Origin: an uncultured Veillonella sp.
GTDB taxonomy: Bacteria > Bacillota > Negativicutes > Veillonellales > Veillonellaceae
DNA length: 8,889 bases
NCBI GenBank assembly: GCA_900550455.1
Contig: URSE01000040.1
Location: 1-8,889 of the forward strand
Direction: 5' to 3'
Made by a program: the position numbers and the translations under genes. Below, piece after piece: positions 1-6,734 of this stretch (its first letter is position 1; each line of letters starts with the position of its first letter). The notes below the pieces were generated by a model that was given only the letters and a program-made list of their open reading frames with translations, was not told the origin of the DNA and made no database searches.

Positions 1-71
1 TACGCATAGGGGATTCCTCACACAGTCAAATGTTCAGAACATTTGACTGTGTGAGGAATCCCCTATGCGTA
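1..71. repeat. Perfect 35-bp inverted repeat with 1-base centre, over the trmD start
   Basis: Positions 1-35 are the exact reverse complement of 37-71, with a single A at 36 between them. The right arm carries the trmD ribosome-binding site (GAGG at 53-56) and the first seven bases of the gene, including the ATG at 65. If real, an RNA across it would fold into a 35-bp hairpin burying the start signals of trmD. Because it sits exactly at the window edge and the left arm mirrors coding sequence, a fold-back assembly or amplification artefact at a contig end is the likelier explanation. The repeat itself is certain; its biological reality is not. Confidence 0.95.
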
Positions 72-799
72 TTGATTTTGTTTCTCTCTTTCCGGAGTTC
101 TTTGATGCTTTTTTTGATCATTCTATCATCAAACGGGCTATTGAAAGCGATAAACTTCACATGGGGGTAACTAATCCTAGGGATTTTTCCCATAACAAGC
201 ACAAGCAGGTGGATGATACCCCATATGGGGGTGGGGGCGGTATGCTTATGATGGCACCACCTATTTTTGAAGCGGTGGAATCCATCACCCAAGAGTCTGG
301 TATCAAGCGTCGGATTATCTTTATGGGCCCTGCGGGCCAACCTTTTACCCAAGAAAAGGCTCGAGAACTGGCTAACTACGACCAAGTGGTTTTGGTTTGT
401 GGCCACTATGAGGGGGTAGATTATCGGGTGGAAGAACATTTGGTGGATGAAACCATCTCCATTGGTGACTATGTCCTTACAGGGGGCGAACTGCCTGCCA
501 TGGTCGTAGCTGATGCGGTAGCCCGTATGATTCCTGGCGTTCTAGGGGCGGCGAATGGGGCTCAGGAGGATTCGTTTTATCAACCACTTCTAGAGTGCCC
601 TCAGTATACTAAACCTCGTGATTATAGGGGGTGGGCAGTGCCAGATATGCTTTTGTCAGGACACCATGCCAATATTAATGCTTGGCGCTTAGAAGAGTCC
701 CTCAAGCGGACTTTGCTTAGCCGGCCAGACCTCTTGCATAGGGATTTGACTCAAGAAGAGGTTAAGGCTTTGAAAAAACTGGAGAATAGGCGGGAATGA
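65..799 (+). CDS. trmD: tRNA (guanine-N1-)-methyltransferase TrmD
   Basis: TrmD methylates N1 of G37 next to the anticodon using S-adenosylmethionine, which prevents +1 frameshifting. It works as a cytosolic homodimer with a trefoil-knot SPOUT fold. The 244-residue length is normal for the family. Visible motifs are YGGGGGM at 54-60, MGPAGQPF at 87-94, LVCGHYEGVD at 110-119 and the knot segment SIGDYVLTGGELPA at 132-145. Arg154 and Asp169 fall at the same numbers as the catalytic pair of the E. coli enzyme. The C-terminal helical domain begins near YTKPRDYRGW (181-190). The start MRIDFVSLFPEFF is the standard TrmD N-terminus, 8 bases after GAGG. Upstream, where rimM is usually found, the window holds only the inverted repeat. 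The next gene starts 45 bases downstream with no terminator visible between. Confidence 0.97.
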   Translation: MRIDFVSLFPEFFDAFFDHSIIKRAIESDKLHMGVTNPRDFSHNKHKQVDDTPYGGGGGMLMMAPPIFEAVESITQESGIKRRIIFMGPAGQPFTQEKARELANYDQVVLVCGHYEGVDYRVEEHLVDETISIGDYVLTGGELPAMVVADAVARMIPGVLGAANGAQEDSFYQPLLECPQYTKPRDYRGWAVPDMLLSGHHANINAWRLEESLKRTLLSRPDLLHRDLTQEEVKALKKLENRRE

Positions 800-844
800 T
801 AAGGCCTGTTCGCTCTTGTTAGATATGAGGTAGGAGATCGATTT

Positions 845-1513
845 ATGAAAGCCTTAGTGATTGGTGCAAGTGGCGCTGTTGGTGCTCATATTGTGAAGGA
901 ATTATTGGATCATCCAAGCTATGATGAGGTCCACATTTTTGTTCGTAAGTCTACAGGTATAGTAGCGCCTAAATTAACTGAGCATATAGTTGATTTTGAT
1001 GTCATGTATGATTGGGCTAAGGAGCTGACAGGGGATGTGCTCTTCTCTTCCATGGGAACCTCCAAAAGGGCGGCGGGCTCTAAGGATGCTCAATGGCGGG
1101 TTGACTATGATTACCAATATAATGTGGCTCGTATGGCAGCGCATCAGGGTGTGAGCACCTATGCCTTGGTATCCTCTGCTGGGGCGAACGCTGATTCTTC
1201 CTTCTTCTATCTGTCTATGAAGGGGTTTCTAGAAGAAGCGGTAGAAAAGATGGAATTTAAGCATATCGTCATCGCTCGGCCTGCTAGTCTCATTCGACCT
1301 AAACCTAAATTGGCTGAAGTCATCAGCTGTCGTGCTTTTGGTCTTATTAATCGAGTGGGCCTTGCTAAGGATTGGGAACCAATTGATGCTGCTGTCGTGG
1401 CCCATGCTTTAGTAGAAGAGGCGACGGGTCGAGCTCTAAAGGGTCAGCAAGAAGGCCTTAGCCGGACTTGTATCTTATCTAATCGCCATATGCTTGACCG
1501 GTATAAAGGTTAG
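845..1513 (+). CDS. NAD(P)-binding atypical SDR protein (TIP30/HTATIP2-like)
   Basis: The N-terminus is a Rossmann nucleotide-binding motif, GASGAVG at 7-13, in a protein of 222 residues. It continues with SSMGTSK at 68-74, a VSSAGA strand at 109-114, a Tyr122-x3-Lys126 pair (YLSMK) in the place of the SDR catalytic YxxxK, and ARPASLIRP at 144-152, typical of atypical SDRs of the TIP30/YbjT kind. The family binds NAD(P)H and is related to epimerases and quinone or nucleoside-diphosphate-sugar reductases, but the substrate cannot be read from sequence. It is expected in the cytosol, with no signal peptide or membrane helix. AGGAG at 832-836 lies 8 bases before the ATG. It lies between trmD and the DUF4178 gene, and a 90-base gap follows with no clear terminator. 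Family is confident; function is unknown. Confidence 0.88.
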   Translation: MKALVIGASGAVGAHIVKELLDHPSYDEVHIFVRKSTGIVAPKLTEHIVDFDVMYDWAKELTGDVLFSSMGTSKRAAGSKDAQWRVDYDYQYNVARMAAHQGVSTYALVSSAGANADSSFFYLSMKGFLEEAVEKMEFKHIVIARPASLIRPKPKLAEVISCRAFGLINRVGLAKDWEPIDAAVVAHALVEEATGRALKGQQEGLSRTCILSNRHMLDRYKG

Positions 1514-1603
1514 GTCGCATTATATACCTAGTTGTAAAAAGATTTTACTGGGAACGCTTCTTGCTAGTTTTGAGTTATTTTACATTATTTAAGAGGGGAG
1601 GGT

Positions 1604-2698
1604 ATGTTTGTGGAATTTAAGTGCTATGAGGTCATAGAAATCCAAGGTAAGCGGTATGTCATTATAGAAAAAATCGCCTATAAGAAGAATCTTATGGCTG
1701 GCAAGCCCTTGAAGGATAAATTATCCACTCTGGTAGATGGCTCGATTTTGCGGGCTGATTCTTGGTGTGAATACGGTCTTAAGTCCGCTGATAATGGATT
1801 TAAACGGTGGTTGACCATTGAGAATGACCAGAGCCAACAGGCAACCCTTTCCGATCCTGTCTTGCGGTCTAATCCACCAGAATTCTTTAAGCTAGTGGAC
1901 CAGGGAGTTCAACAGGTTAATCGAGTAGTAGGCGATAGCTTGGCTTCTTTTGGGGATATAGCAGACTATTGGGAGTATGAGCATAAGGTTGATGGAAAGA
2001 CCTATACATACTTTAAGGAGTCCTGGCATGAGGGGAAATCTGATTATGCTTTGGGCGAGAAAATCCCCCTTTCGTCCATTCGGGTCTGCGCGGATCAGGC
2101 TGCCAATGCGTTGAGTAAGAAGGCCCGTAAACAGAGCTCTGGCGCCCTTCAACTTAAGGTCTATGGTTGGACCTTTCTGGCGATTGCCTTTATTGTAGCT
2201 GTCTCCATTCTATCGGATATGTCTTGGCATTCCTTTAGATCTGGTATAGGATTCCCTTACACCATGGAGGAATACATGGAGGACCACGATGTGGCTTATG
2301 TGTTGCAGCGGTCGGAAACGCAAGGACCTCACCATATCTATCATTCTAATTTAGATCCAACGATGACAGCGATTCAATTGTTAGAGGCAATCGATGGTAA
2401 TGTCTATTGGGTTGACTTGCTAGCTGATAAGAATCAACCAGAAATCTTTATCTCTACGGAGAATGAAATGTGTATGATCTATGCCAAAAATGGTCTCACC
2501 TATGTGGATATTGGTAAGAGAAAAGAGGTTCAAGCTGATATAGAGGATGAACTTTCAAAGAATCGAGGCTATTCCCATATCCTCCAGGCTTATGCCAAGC
2601 TCTTGCGAGGAGATGAGGGCGGAGGTTGGGAGGCCTTACGCCAAGATAGTAGTTTGAACAGTATAGATTATGAACGATTTAACGAACGGGACCACTAG
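1604..2698 (+). CDS. DUF4178-type membrane-anchored protein (YjfK-like position)
   Basis: This 364-residue protein has a beta-rich N-terminal part with two W/Y-x-EY units: WCEYGL...RWLTIE near 54-73 and YWEYEHKVDGKTY near 122-135, followed by an ALGEKIP turn at 149-155. This pattern fits DUF4178. One hydrophobic helix at about 186-204 follows a Lys/Arg-rich stretch (172-176), suggesting a single-pass protein with its N-terminal domain in the cytosol and a 160-residue C-terminal domain outside. The biochemical role of DUF4178 is not known to me. Its place ahead of DUF350 and an ATP-grasp ligase parallels yjfK in E. coli. The purine-rich GAGGGGAGG at 1593-1601 is very close to the ATG at 1604, so the GTG at 1610 (codon 3) is an equally good start. 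The DUF350 gene starts 32 bases downstream. Confidence 0.8.
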   Translation: MFVEFKCYEVIEIQGKRYVIIEKIAYKKNLMAGKPLKDKLSTLVDGSILRADSWCEYGLKSADNGFKRWLTIENDQSQQATLSDPVLRSNPPEFFKLVDQGVQQVNRVVGDSLASFGDIADYWEYEHKVDGKTYTYFKESWHEGKSDYALGEKIPLSSIRVCADQAANALSKKARKQSSGALQLKVYGWTFLAIAFIVAVSILSDMSWHSFRSGIGFPYTMEEYMEDHDVAYVLQRSETQGPHHIYHSNLDPTMTAIQLLEAIDGNVYWVDLLADKNQPEIFISTENEMCMIYAKNGLTYVDIGKRKEVQADIEDELSKNRGYSHILQAYAKLLRGDEGGGWEALRQDSSLNSIDYERFNERDH

Positions 2699-2730
2699 TT
2701 GTGTTGATAGAGCTATAGGAGATAAGTAGT

Positions 2731-3171
2731 ATGCTCGATATGATTTACATACCAGATATTTTACTCACTATTTTTTATGCCTGCTTTGGCATTCTTTTGA
2801 TGTTGACGGCCAATACAGTTATTGACTTCTTTGTGCCGGGCAAGTTTAGCAAGGCTATTAAGAACGGTAACTGTGCCGTTGCTTGGTTGTCAGCAGGGTC
2901 CTTTATCGGAATTGGACAAATCTTGCGGGCCGTGATTATGTCCCCTGCTGTAGGTCCTGTGGATACATCTCTCCTACATGGGGTCGTGGCTAGCCTTGTG
3001 TATGCTATCTTGGGTATTGTACTCTTTGTCATAGGCTACCTCTTTATTAATCTTTGGCACAAGCAGTATAATCTGACCGAGGAAATTATGAATGGCAATA
3101 CGGCCGCTGGCATTTTGGTCTTCGGTATTTTCGTAGGATTGGCCCTCGTTGTCAGTGGAGCCGTCCACTAG
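2731..3171 (+). CDS. DUF350 family membrane protein (YjfL-like)
   Basis: This is a small integral membrane protein of 146 residues with four hydrophobic segments at about 8-28, 48-69, 83-108 and 124-145. It is built as two related halves: NGNCAVAWLSAGSFIGIG begins at 45 and NGNTAAGILVFGIFVGLA begins at 121. This internal repeat, each time an Asn-Gly-Asn turn leading into a Gly-rich helix, is the hallmark of DUF350 (YjfL, UPF0719). The molecular function is not established; family members are repeatedly found beside glutathionylspermidine-synthase-like ligases and DUF4178 proteins. AGGAG at 2717-2721 is 9 bases from the ATG. The stop codon overlaps the ribosome-binding site of the next gene, so translation of the two is probably coupled. 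Confidence 0.88.
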   Translation: MLDMIYIPDILLTIFYACFGILLMLTANTVIDFFVPGKFSKAIKNGNCAVAWLSAGSFIGIGQILRAVIMSPAVGPVDTSLLHGVVASLVYAILGIVLFVIGYLFINLWHKQYNLTEEIMNGNTAAGILVFGIFVGLALVVSGAVH

Positions 3172-3180
3172 GAGTTCTTT

Positions 3181-3759
3181 ATGTATCAACCAAGTAAGAA
3201 GACTTTACTCCTGACCCTGGCCTTTGTTTCCGCTGCCGGAGCCGCTGGTTTAACCTATGCATACTGGGAGGATATATCCTTTGTGGTTTGCCAATATATC
3301 TATCCTGAAGCCAATGAGGGAGAGGCTCGCCTAGAGGATAGTGAGGGCACCCGCTATACTCTCCTTAACCATGGTGATGGCAAGGAGACGGCCCTGTATG
3401 ACGATAATAAGTCCCTTACCTTCCACCGTGACAAGGCTGGTAATTTGTTGTGGGACGCAGGGCTAGCAGGCCTCTTCCCTAGAATGGCAGCTTCCTACTA
3501 TGCCTTTCACGGGTTTAATGCGCCACCAGCTCGAATGGACGGCCCTACTATGACCTATCGGGCTCTGGCACCTTTGGAGGCCTACCAAGAACCGGATAAG
3601 TACATAGCTAAGGGGACTGGTGCACACGGATATGGTGGTAGGGGTTATTGGGGATCTCGATCTGCTAAAGAATACGAAGAAAAGCCTAGTAAACGATCTA
3701 GCTTTGTAGGTCGTAAGGTGGGTTTTGGGTCCGCAGGTGCTCGGTCCGGTAGCTCTTAG
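3181..3759 (+). CDS. Anchored protein with Gly/Tyr/Arg/Ser-rich C-terminal tail (YjfM/YgiB-like position)
   Basis: I do not recognise this 192-residue protein by domain. An N-terminal Lys pair precedes a hydrophobic stretch at about 8-28, read as an uncleaved anchor or signal peptide, so the rest should lie outside the membrane. Residues 40-140 look globular, with a single Cys at 37. From 145 the tail becomes low-complexity, rich in Gly, Tyr, Arg and Ser, and ends SFVGRKVGFGSAGARSGSS. It occupies the slot of DUF1190 proteins (YjfM, YgiB) next to the ATP-grasp ligases YjfC and YgiC, and DUF1190 C-termini carry a comparable GFG-containing Arg/Ser-rich tail; this is a positional and compositional parallel only. 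AGGAG at 3170-3174 overlaps the upstream stop, and its own stop overlaps the next ribosome-binding site, so the trio is tightly coupled. Confidence 0.75.
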   Translation: MYQPSKKTLLLTLAFVSAAGAAGLTYAYWEDISFVVCQYIYPEANEGEARLEDSEGTRYTLLNHGDGKETALYDDNKSLTFHRDKAGNLLWDAGLAGLFPRMAASYYAFHGFNAPPARMDGPTMTYRALAPLEAYQEPDKYIAKGTGAHGYGGRGYWGSRSAKEYEEKPSKRSSFVGRKVGFGSAGARSGSS

Positions 3760-3768
3760 GAGGTTTTA

Positions 3769-5061
3769 ATGCAATCCTATATAGATCAATTGGATAGAAA
3801 GGTCTTTACTTTCATTGATTATGAAGGTTATGAAGACCGGTATCCGGCTTTGTCCACGCAAGCTTTTCCAGCAGATTTTTATGAGGAAATTCGTCAGGTT
3901 TCTCGTGGGCTATTTGGCATTTTCTGCAAGGCTACCCAAGTCTTCCAAGCAGGACCTGATGATTTTGCTCGGCAGATGGATATGCCTCAGGAGCTTATCC
4001 CCTATCTTCATAAAGCCAATGTCTTAGGCCTGCCTACTTGGTTGTCCCGCTTTGATTTTGTCTTGGATCGGGATGGGCACCTAAAGATGGTAGAACTTAA
4101 TGCGGATACTCCGTGCTTTCTGATCGAAAGCTACTATGCCAATGGGGTGGCGGCGGGCTTTGTGGGTAAGCCAGATCCCAATGAGGGTCTTCGTGATGAC
4201 CTGAGGACCTATTTGGGAGGGATCCATGATGTGGTCATGACCATGGCTAGAAAGGGGCGGATTGAGGCTGCTGGCTCTATCCCTGAGCGGCCCTTTGCCT
4301 TTGCCTGCTTTGATGATTATATAGAGGATGCGGCGACCACACGTTTTCTCATGAAAGAGATGAAGGCCGCTCGCCCTCATATGGATGCCCGATTTTTGTC
4401 CCTTTATGATATGGCTATTGATCCAGGTGGTATCCCGCTTGATGATGGGGCTTATGCAGTAGGCCTTTATCGTCTCCATCCTATGGAACTTCTCATCGAT
4501 GAGACCACGCCGGATGGGGAGCCTTTAGGACATTATTTCTTGGACCTCTATCAAGAGGATAAATTTGCCCTCTTTAATCCACCGGAGGCCATTATCATGC
4601 AAAATAAGTCCTTTATGGCTTTGGTCTACGCCCTCTATTTAACGGACCGATTCTTCACGCCTCAAGAGCGTAGGCTCATTGAAGATTACCTGGTGCCATC
4701 ATATTTTGAAAATGATTTTTCTGCTTTAGCAGATGGTTCTTATATTCAAAAGGAAATTTGGGGGCGGGAAGGTCGCCACGTGAAGGTGATGGAAAAGCGA
4801 AATGGTGAGGCTCAGGTTCATTTGGAAAAAGCAGTAGCTAACTACGATGATATTGTTTGCCGAGACAGCAATCGGCTCATGTACCAAGACTTTATTCAGC
4901 AAAAGATTTTTCGCCATAGGGTTGATTCTGGCACTAAAGATGGGTATTTGACCCTGTCCTGCTGTATGTTGGGCGGTAAACCATCTGCTGTGGGGTGCCG
5001 TTTTTCACCAGAGGAAATCGCTGGCACAGAAGCTTATTTTGTGCCTTTAGTGGTTGAATGA
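3769..5061 (+). CDS. Glutathionylspermidine-synthase-like ATP-grasp ligase (YjfC/YgiC type)
   Basis: This 430-residue protein has the preATP-grasp/ATP-grasp fold of the glutathionylspermidine synthase family. That family uses ATP to activate a peptide carboxylate as acyl phosphate and couple it to an amine. Landmarks are WLSRFDF at 91-97, KMVELNADTP at 106-115 (Asp96, Glu109 and Asn111 are the likely Mg ligands), YRLHPMELL at 234-242, PPEAIIMQNKS at 271-281, the nucleotide-binding KEIWGREGRHV at 328-338, and the terminal block LGGKPSAVGCR...FVP at 401-426. There is no N-terminal CHAP amidase domain, unlike bifunctional E. coli Gss, so it is ligase-only like YjfC and YgiC. No spermidine synthase or glutathione gene is in view, so the true substrate is open. 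AGGAGG at 3758-3763 overlaps the previous stop and is 5 bases from the ATG. Confidence 0.9.
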   Translation: MQSYIDQLDRKVFTFIDYEGYEDRYPALSTQAFPADFYEEIRQVSRGLFGIFCKATQVFQAGPDDFARQMDMPQELIPYLHKANVLGLPTWLSRFDFVLDRDGHLKMVELNADTPCFLIESYYANGVAAGFVGKPDPNEGLRDDLRTYLGGIHDVVMTMARKGRIEAAGSIPERPFAFACFDDYIEDAATTRFLMKEMKAARPHMDARFLSLYDMAIDPGGIPLDDGAYAVGLYRLHPMELLIDETTPDGEPLGHYFLDLYQEDKFALFNPPEAIIMQNKSFMALVYALYLTDRFFTPQERRLIEDYLVPSYFENDFSALADGSYIQKEIWGREGRHVKVMEKRNGEAQVHLEKAVANYDDIVCRDSNRLMYQDFIQQKIFRHRVDSGTKDGYLTLSCCMLGGKPSAVGCRFSPEEIAGTEAYFVPLVVE

Positions 5062-5107
5062 TTAATCACGGTAAACAAAAGTTAAGAAACACAGGAGATA
5101 TAAGGGT

Positions 5108-5683
5108 TTGGCTAATTTATATATAGGGCTTGTTCACTATCCCATAATGAATAAGCACAAGGATGTCATTACGACAGCTATCACAAACTATGATATTCAC
5201 GATATTGCCCGTGCATCGATTACTTACGACGTGTCTAAGTATTTTATCATTCATAACATACCAGCTCAACGCGAATTAGCAGCTACCATTATGAACCATT
5301 GGAAGACTGGTTTTGGGTCTACTTATAATCCGGATCGCAAGGATGCTTTCAGCGGGGTTGAGCTGGTTAACTCCATTCGATCGGCTATAGAAAAAATTGT
5401 GGAATTAGAGGGGCAAAAGCCCATCATTGCCACGACTGATGCCAGGACCTATGATAATACCGTATCCTACGCCTGGATGCGTGGAACCATTGAAAATGGC
5501 GACCGTCCTGTGTTAGTATTATTTGGTACCGGCTATGGTATGACTAAAGAAACTATGGAAGACTTTGACTACATTTTGGAGCCAGTCTACGGCCATGGGC
5601 AATATAATCATTTATCCGTGCGTAGCGCCGTTTCAATCATTTTGGATCGCTTGCGGGGCGAAGCATGGTGGACTAAAGAATAA
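5108..5683 (+). CDS. SPOUT-fold RNA methyltransferase (PF09936 family), TTG start
   Basis: This 191-residue protein matches the pattern of a small SPOUT family of SAM-dependent RNA methyltransferases often encoded next to trmD. Motifs are LYIGLVHYP at 4-12, NYDIHDIAR at 27-35, STYNPDRKDA at 71-80, LFGTGYGM at 138-145, which should line the cofactor site, and the knot segment ILEPVYGHGQYNHLSVRSA at 156-174. It is cytosolic, and I know of no defined target nucleotide. The start is TTG at 5108: the preceding codons lack an ATG that keeps the conserved N-terminus, and AGGAG at 5093-5097 sits 10 bases upstream with a nearer AAGGG at 5102-5106. It lies between the ATP-grasp ligase and yebC, 46 bases after the former, with no terminator on either side, so it is probably cotranscribed with yebC. 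Confidence 0.88.
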   Translation: MANLYIGLVHYPIMNKHKDVITTAITNYDIHDIARASITYDVSKYFIIHNIPAQRELAATIMNHWKTGFGSTYNPDRKDAFSGVELVNSIRSAIEKIVELEGQKPIIATTDARTYDNTVSYAWMRGTIENGDRPVLVLFGTGYGMTKETMEDFDYILEPVYGHGQYNHLSVRSAVSIILDRLRGEAWWTKE

Positions 5684-5702
5684 TAGGCCGGAGGGAAAGA
5701 GA

Positions 5703-5735
5703 CTCCTCTAGACCTAGCAGTTGTGACTAGGAGGG
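5703..5735 (+). promoter_or_regulatory. Possible hairpin covering the yebC ribosome-binding site
   Basis: CCTAG at 5713-5717 is complementary to CTAGG at 5727-5731. Alternatively CTCCTcTAG at 5703-5711 pairs with CTAGGAG at 5727-5733 with one bulged base. Either pairing takes in part of the AGGAGGG at 5729-5735 that serves yebC. The two choices are mutually exclusive, as in a translational switch, but stems of 5 to 7 pairs are short and could be chance. Confidence 0.25.
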
Positions 5736-5739
5736 CATT

Positions 5740-6471
5740 ATGTCTGGACATTCTAAATGGGCGAATATTAAACATAAAAAAGGAAAAACGGATGCCTTAA
5801 AGGCAAAGGTTACCACTAAAATCAGCCGTGAAATCACTGTGGCTGTACGCATGGGTGGTGCAGACCCTACAGGCAATATGCGCCTTAAATTGGTCTTGCA
5901 AAAGGCCCGTGAAAACAATATCCCCAAGGATAATATCAAACGAGCTATCGACAAAGGCCTAGGTGCTGGCGATGCAGCAGCTTATGAAGAAATGGTTTAC
6001 GAAGGCTATGGCCCTAACGGCGTAGCTGTAACGGTTAACGTTATGACCGATAATAAGAACCGGGCCGCTGCCGATGTGCGCCATGCCTTTTCTAAAAATG
6101 GTGGCTCCTTGGGAGCGACTGGCTGCGTAGCTTGGATGTTTAAATCCAAGGGCATCTTTGTTATCGATGCAGAGGGTCATGACGAAGAAGAAGTGATGAT
6201 GATTGCCCTCGATGCAGGTGCTGAAGACTTCAAGTCTGAAGATGGTGCTTTTGAAATTTACACAACTCCAGAAGGCTTTGATGCGGTAGAAGCTGCCTTG
6301 GCTGATGCGGGGATTGAGACCCAAGTGGCTAAGATTTCCATGGTGCCAGATACCTATGTGGAACTCAATGGGGAAGATGCAGAAAAAATGCAAAAAATGT
6401 TGGATGCCTTGGAAGACTTGGATGACGTACAAGATGTATTCCATAACGGAATGCTACCTGATGAAGAATAG
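5740..6471 (+). CDS. yebC: YebC/PmpR/TACO1 family protein
   Basis: This 243-residue protein is of standard length for the YebC family. The N-terminal signature MSGHSKWANIKHKKG marks it as the YebC type rather than the YeeI-like type. Further blocks are DPTGNMRL at 42-49, YEGYGPNGVA at 87-96, TDNKNRAAADVRH at 103-115 and GGSLGATGCVAWMF at 121-134. Bacterial members were long annotated as transcriptional regulators. The mitochondrial relative TACO1 acts in translation, and recent work on bacterial YebC points to relief of ribosome stalling at proline runs; that fits a neighbourhood containing two RNA methyltransferases. AGGAGGG at 5729-5735 ends 4 bases before the ATG, a strong site possibly masked by a hairpin. 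It is the last gene of the plus-strand group, with an intrinsic terminator starting 11 bases after the stop. Confidence 0.96.
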   Translation: MSGHSKWANIKHKKGKTDALKAKVTTKISREITVAVRMGGADPTGNMRLKLVLQKARENNIPKDNIKRAIDKGLGAGDAAAYEEMVYEGYGPNGVAVTVNVMTDNKNRAAADVRHAFSKNGGSLGATGCVAWMFKSKGIFVIDAEGHDEEEVMMIALDAGAEDFKSEDGAFEIYTTPEGFDAVEAALADAGIETQVAKISMVPDTYVELNGEDAEKMQKMLDALEDLDDVQDVFHNGMLPDEE

Positions 6472-6482
6472 AAAAATACAGT

Positions 6483-6533
6483 AAAATAGCACCATTACAG
6501 GGTTTGTAGTACTTCTGTGATGGTGCTATTTTT
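6483..6533 (+). terminator. Strong intrinsic terminator after yebC
   Basis: AAAATAGCACCAT at 6483-6495 pairs with ATGGTGCTATTTT at 6520-6532. ACAG at 6497-6500 pairs with CTGT at 6515-6518, and T6496 and G6519 form a wobble pair, giving an 18-bp stem with a 14-base loop. A T run ends the right arm, and the A run on the left arm could let it work on the minus strand too, stopping transcripts arriving from the integrase side. Confidence 0.92.
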
Positions 6534-6560
6534 GTTTAAAAACATATAAATTTGAGATGG

Positions 6561-6580
6561 TTGCTAAACCATTGCTAAAC
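6561..6580 (+). repeat. Direct repeat TTGCTAAAC x2, candidate integrase arm sites
   Basis: TTGCTAAAC occurs at 6561-6569 and 6572-6580, an 11-base period or about one helical turn. Short direct repeats beside a tyrosine recombinase gene are typical arm-type binding sites for its N-terminal domain. The repeat is plain to see; the role is inference from position. Confidence 0.55.
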
Positions 6581-6599
6581 TTTTTAGATGAAAATATAG

Positions 6600-6622
6600 G
6601 GGTGTAATTTATGGTTACACCC
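6600..6622 (-). terminator. Weak hairpin downstream of the integrase, possible terminator
   Basis: GGGTGTAA at 6600-6607 pairs with TTACACCC at 6615-6622 around a 7-base loop. Read on the minus strand, the stem is followed by a short T-rich run (CTATATTTTC). It would end integrase transcripts before they meet those from yebC. The stem is only 8 bp and the T run is interrupted, so this is tentative. Confidence 0.4.
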
Positions 6623-6652
6623 TTTCTCAATTTAAGGTAGTCCAGTAGTACC

Positions 6653-6702
6653 GACCCCCTTTGACGCCCTAAGTTGAATTTAGTCCGTCAAGCATAAGGG
6701 TC
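6653..6702. repeat. Nested dyad between yebC and the integrase
   Basis: Three inverted pairs share nearly one centre near 6676: GACCC 6653-6657 with GGGTC 6698-6702, TTGACG 6661-6666 with CGTCAA 6686-6691, and CTAA 6669-6672 with TTAG 6680-6683. No T run follows on either strand, so it does not look like a terminator. Lying about 30 bases from the integrase stop, it could be a core recombination site or a protein-binding site. Confidence 0.5.
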
Positions 6703-6714
6703 AGAATTTAAAAC

Positions 6715-6734
6715 GTACTCTTTTGTGGGTACTC
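6715..6734 (+). repeat. Direct repeat GTACTC x2 at the integrase 3' end
   Basis: GTACTC occurs at 6715-6720 and 6729-6734, a 14-base period. The second copy overlaps the integrase stop codon (TGA on the minus strand at 6733-6735). It may belong to an attachment site, but six bases repeated twice is weak evidence. Confidence 0.3.

Noticed and set aside
26..439. Antisense open frame opposite trmD
   Set aside because: It runs through the inverted repeat and lies fully antisense to trmD, has no family features, and owes its openness to the codon bias of the real gene.
1514..1603. Promoter or terminator between the SDR and DUF4178 genes
   Set aside because: There is only a 6-bp A/T inverted repeat (1534-1548) and poor -35/-10 matches; nothing is strong enough to call.
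4231..4242. Palindrome TGGTCATGACCA inside the ligase gene
   Set aside because: It encodes conserved-frame residues in the middle of a gene and is short enough to arise by chance; there is no sign of a regulatory role.
5959..6444. Antisense open frame of 161 codons opposite yebC
   Set aside because: It mirrors a highly conserved coding gene, has a His/Phe-rich composition typical of reverse-read codons, and has no ribosome-binding site.
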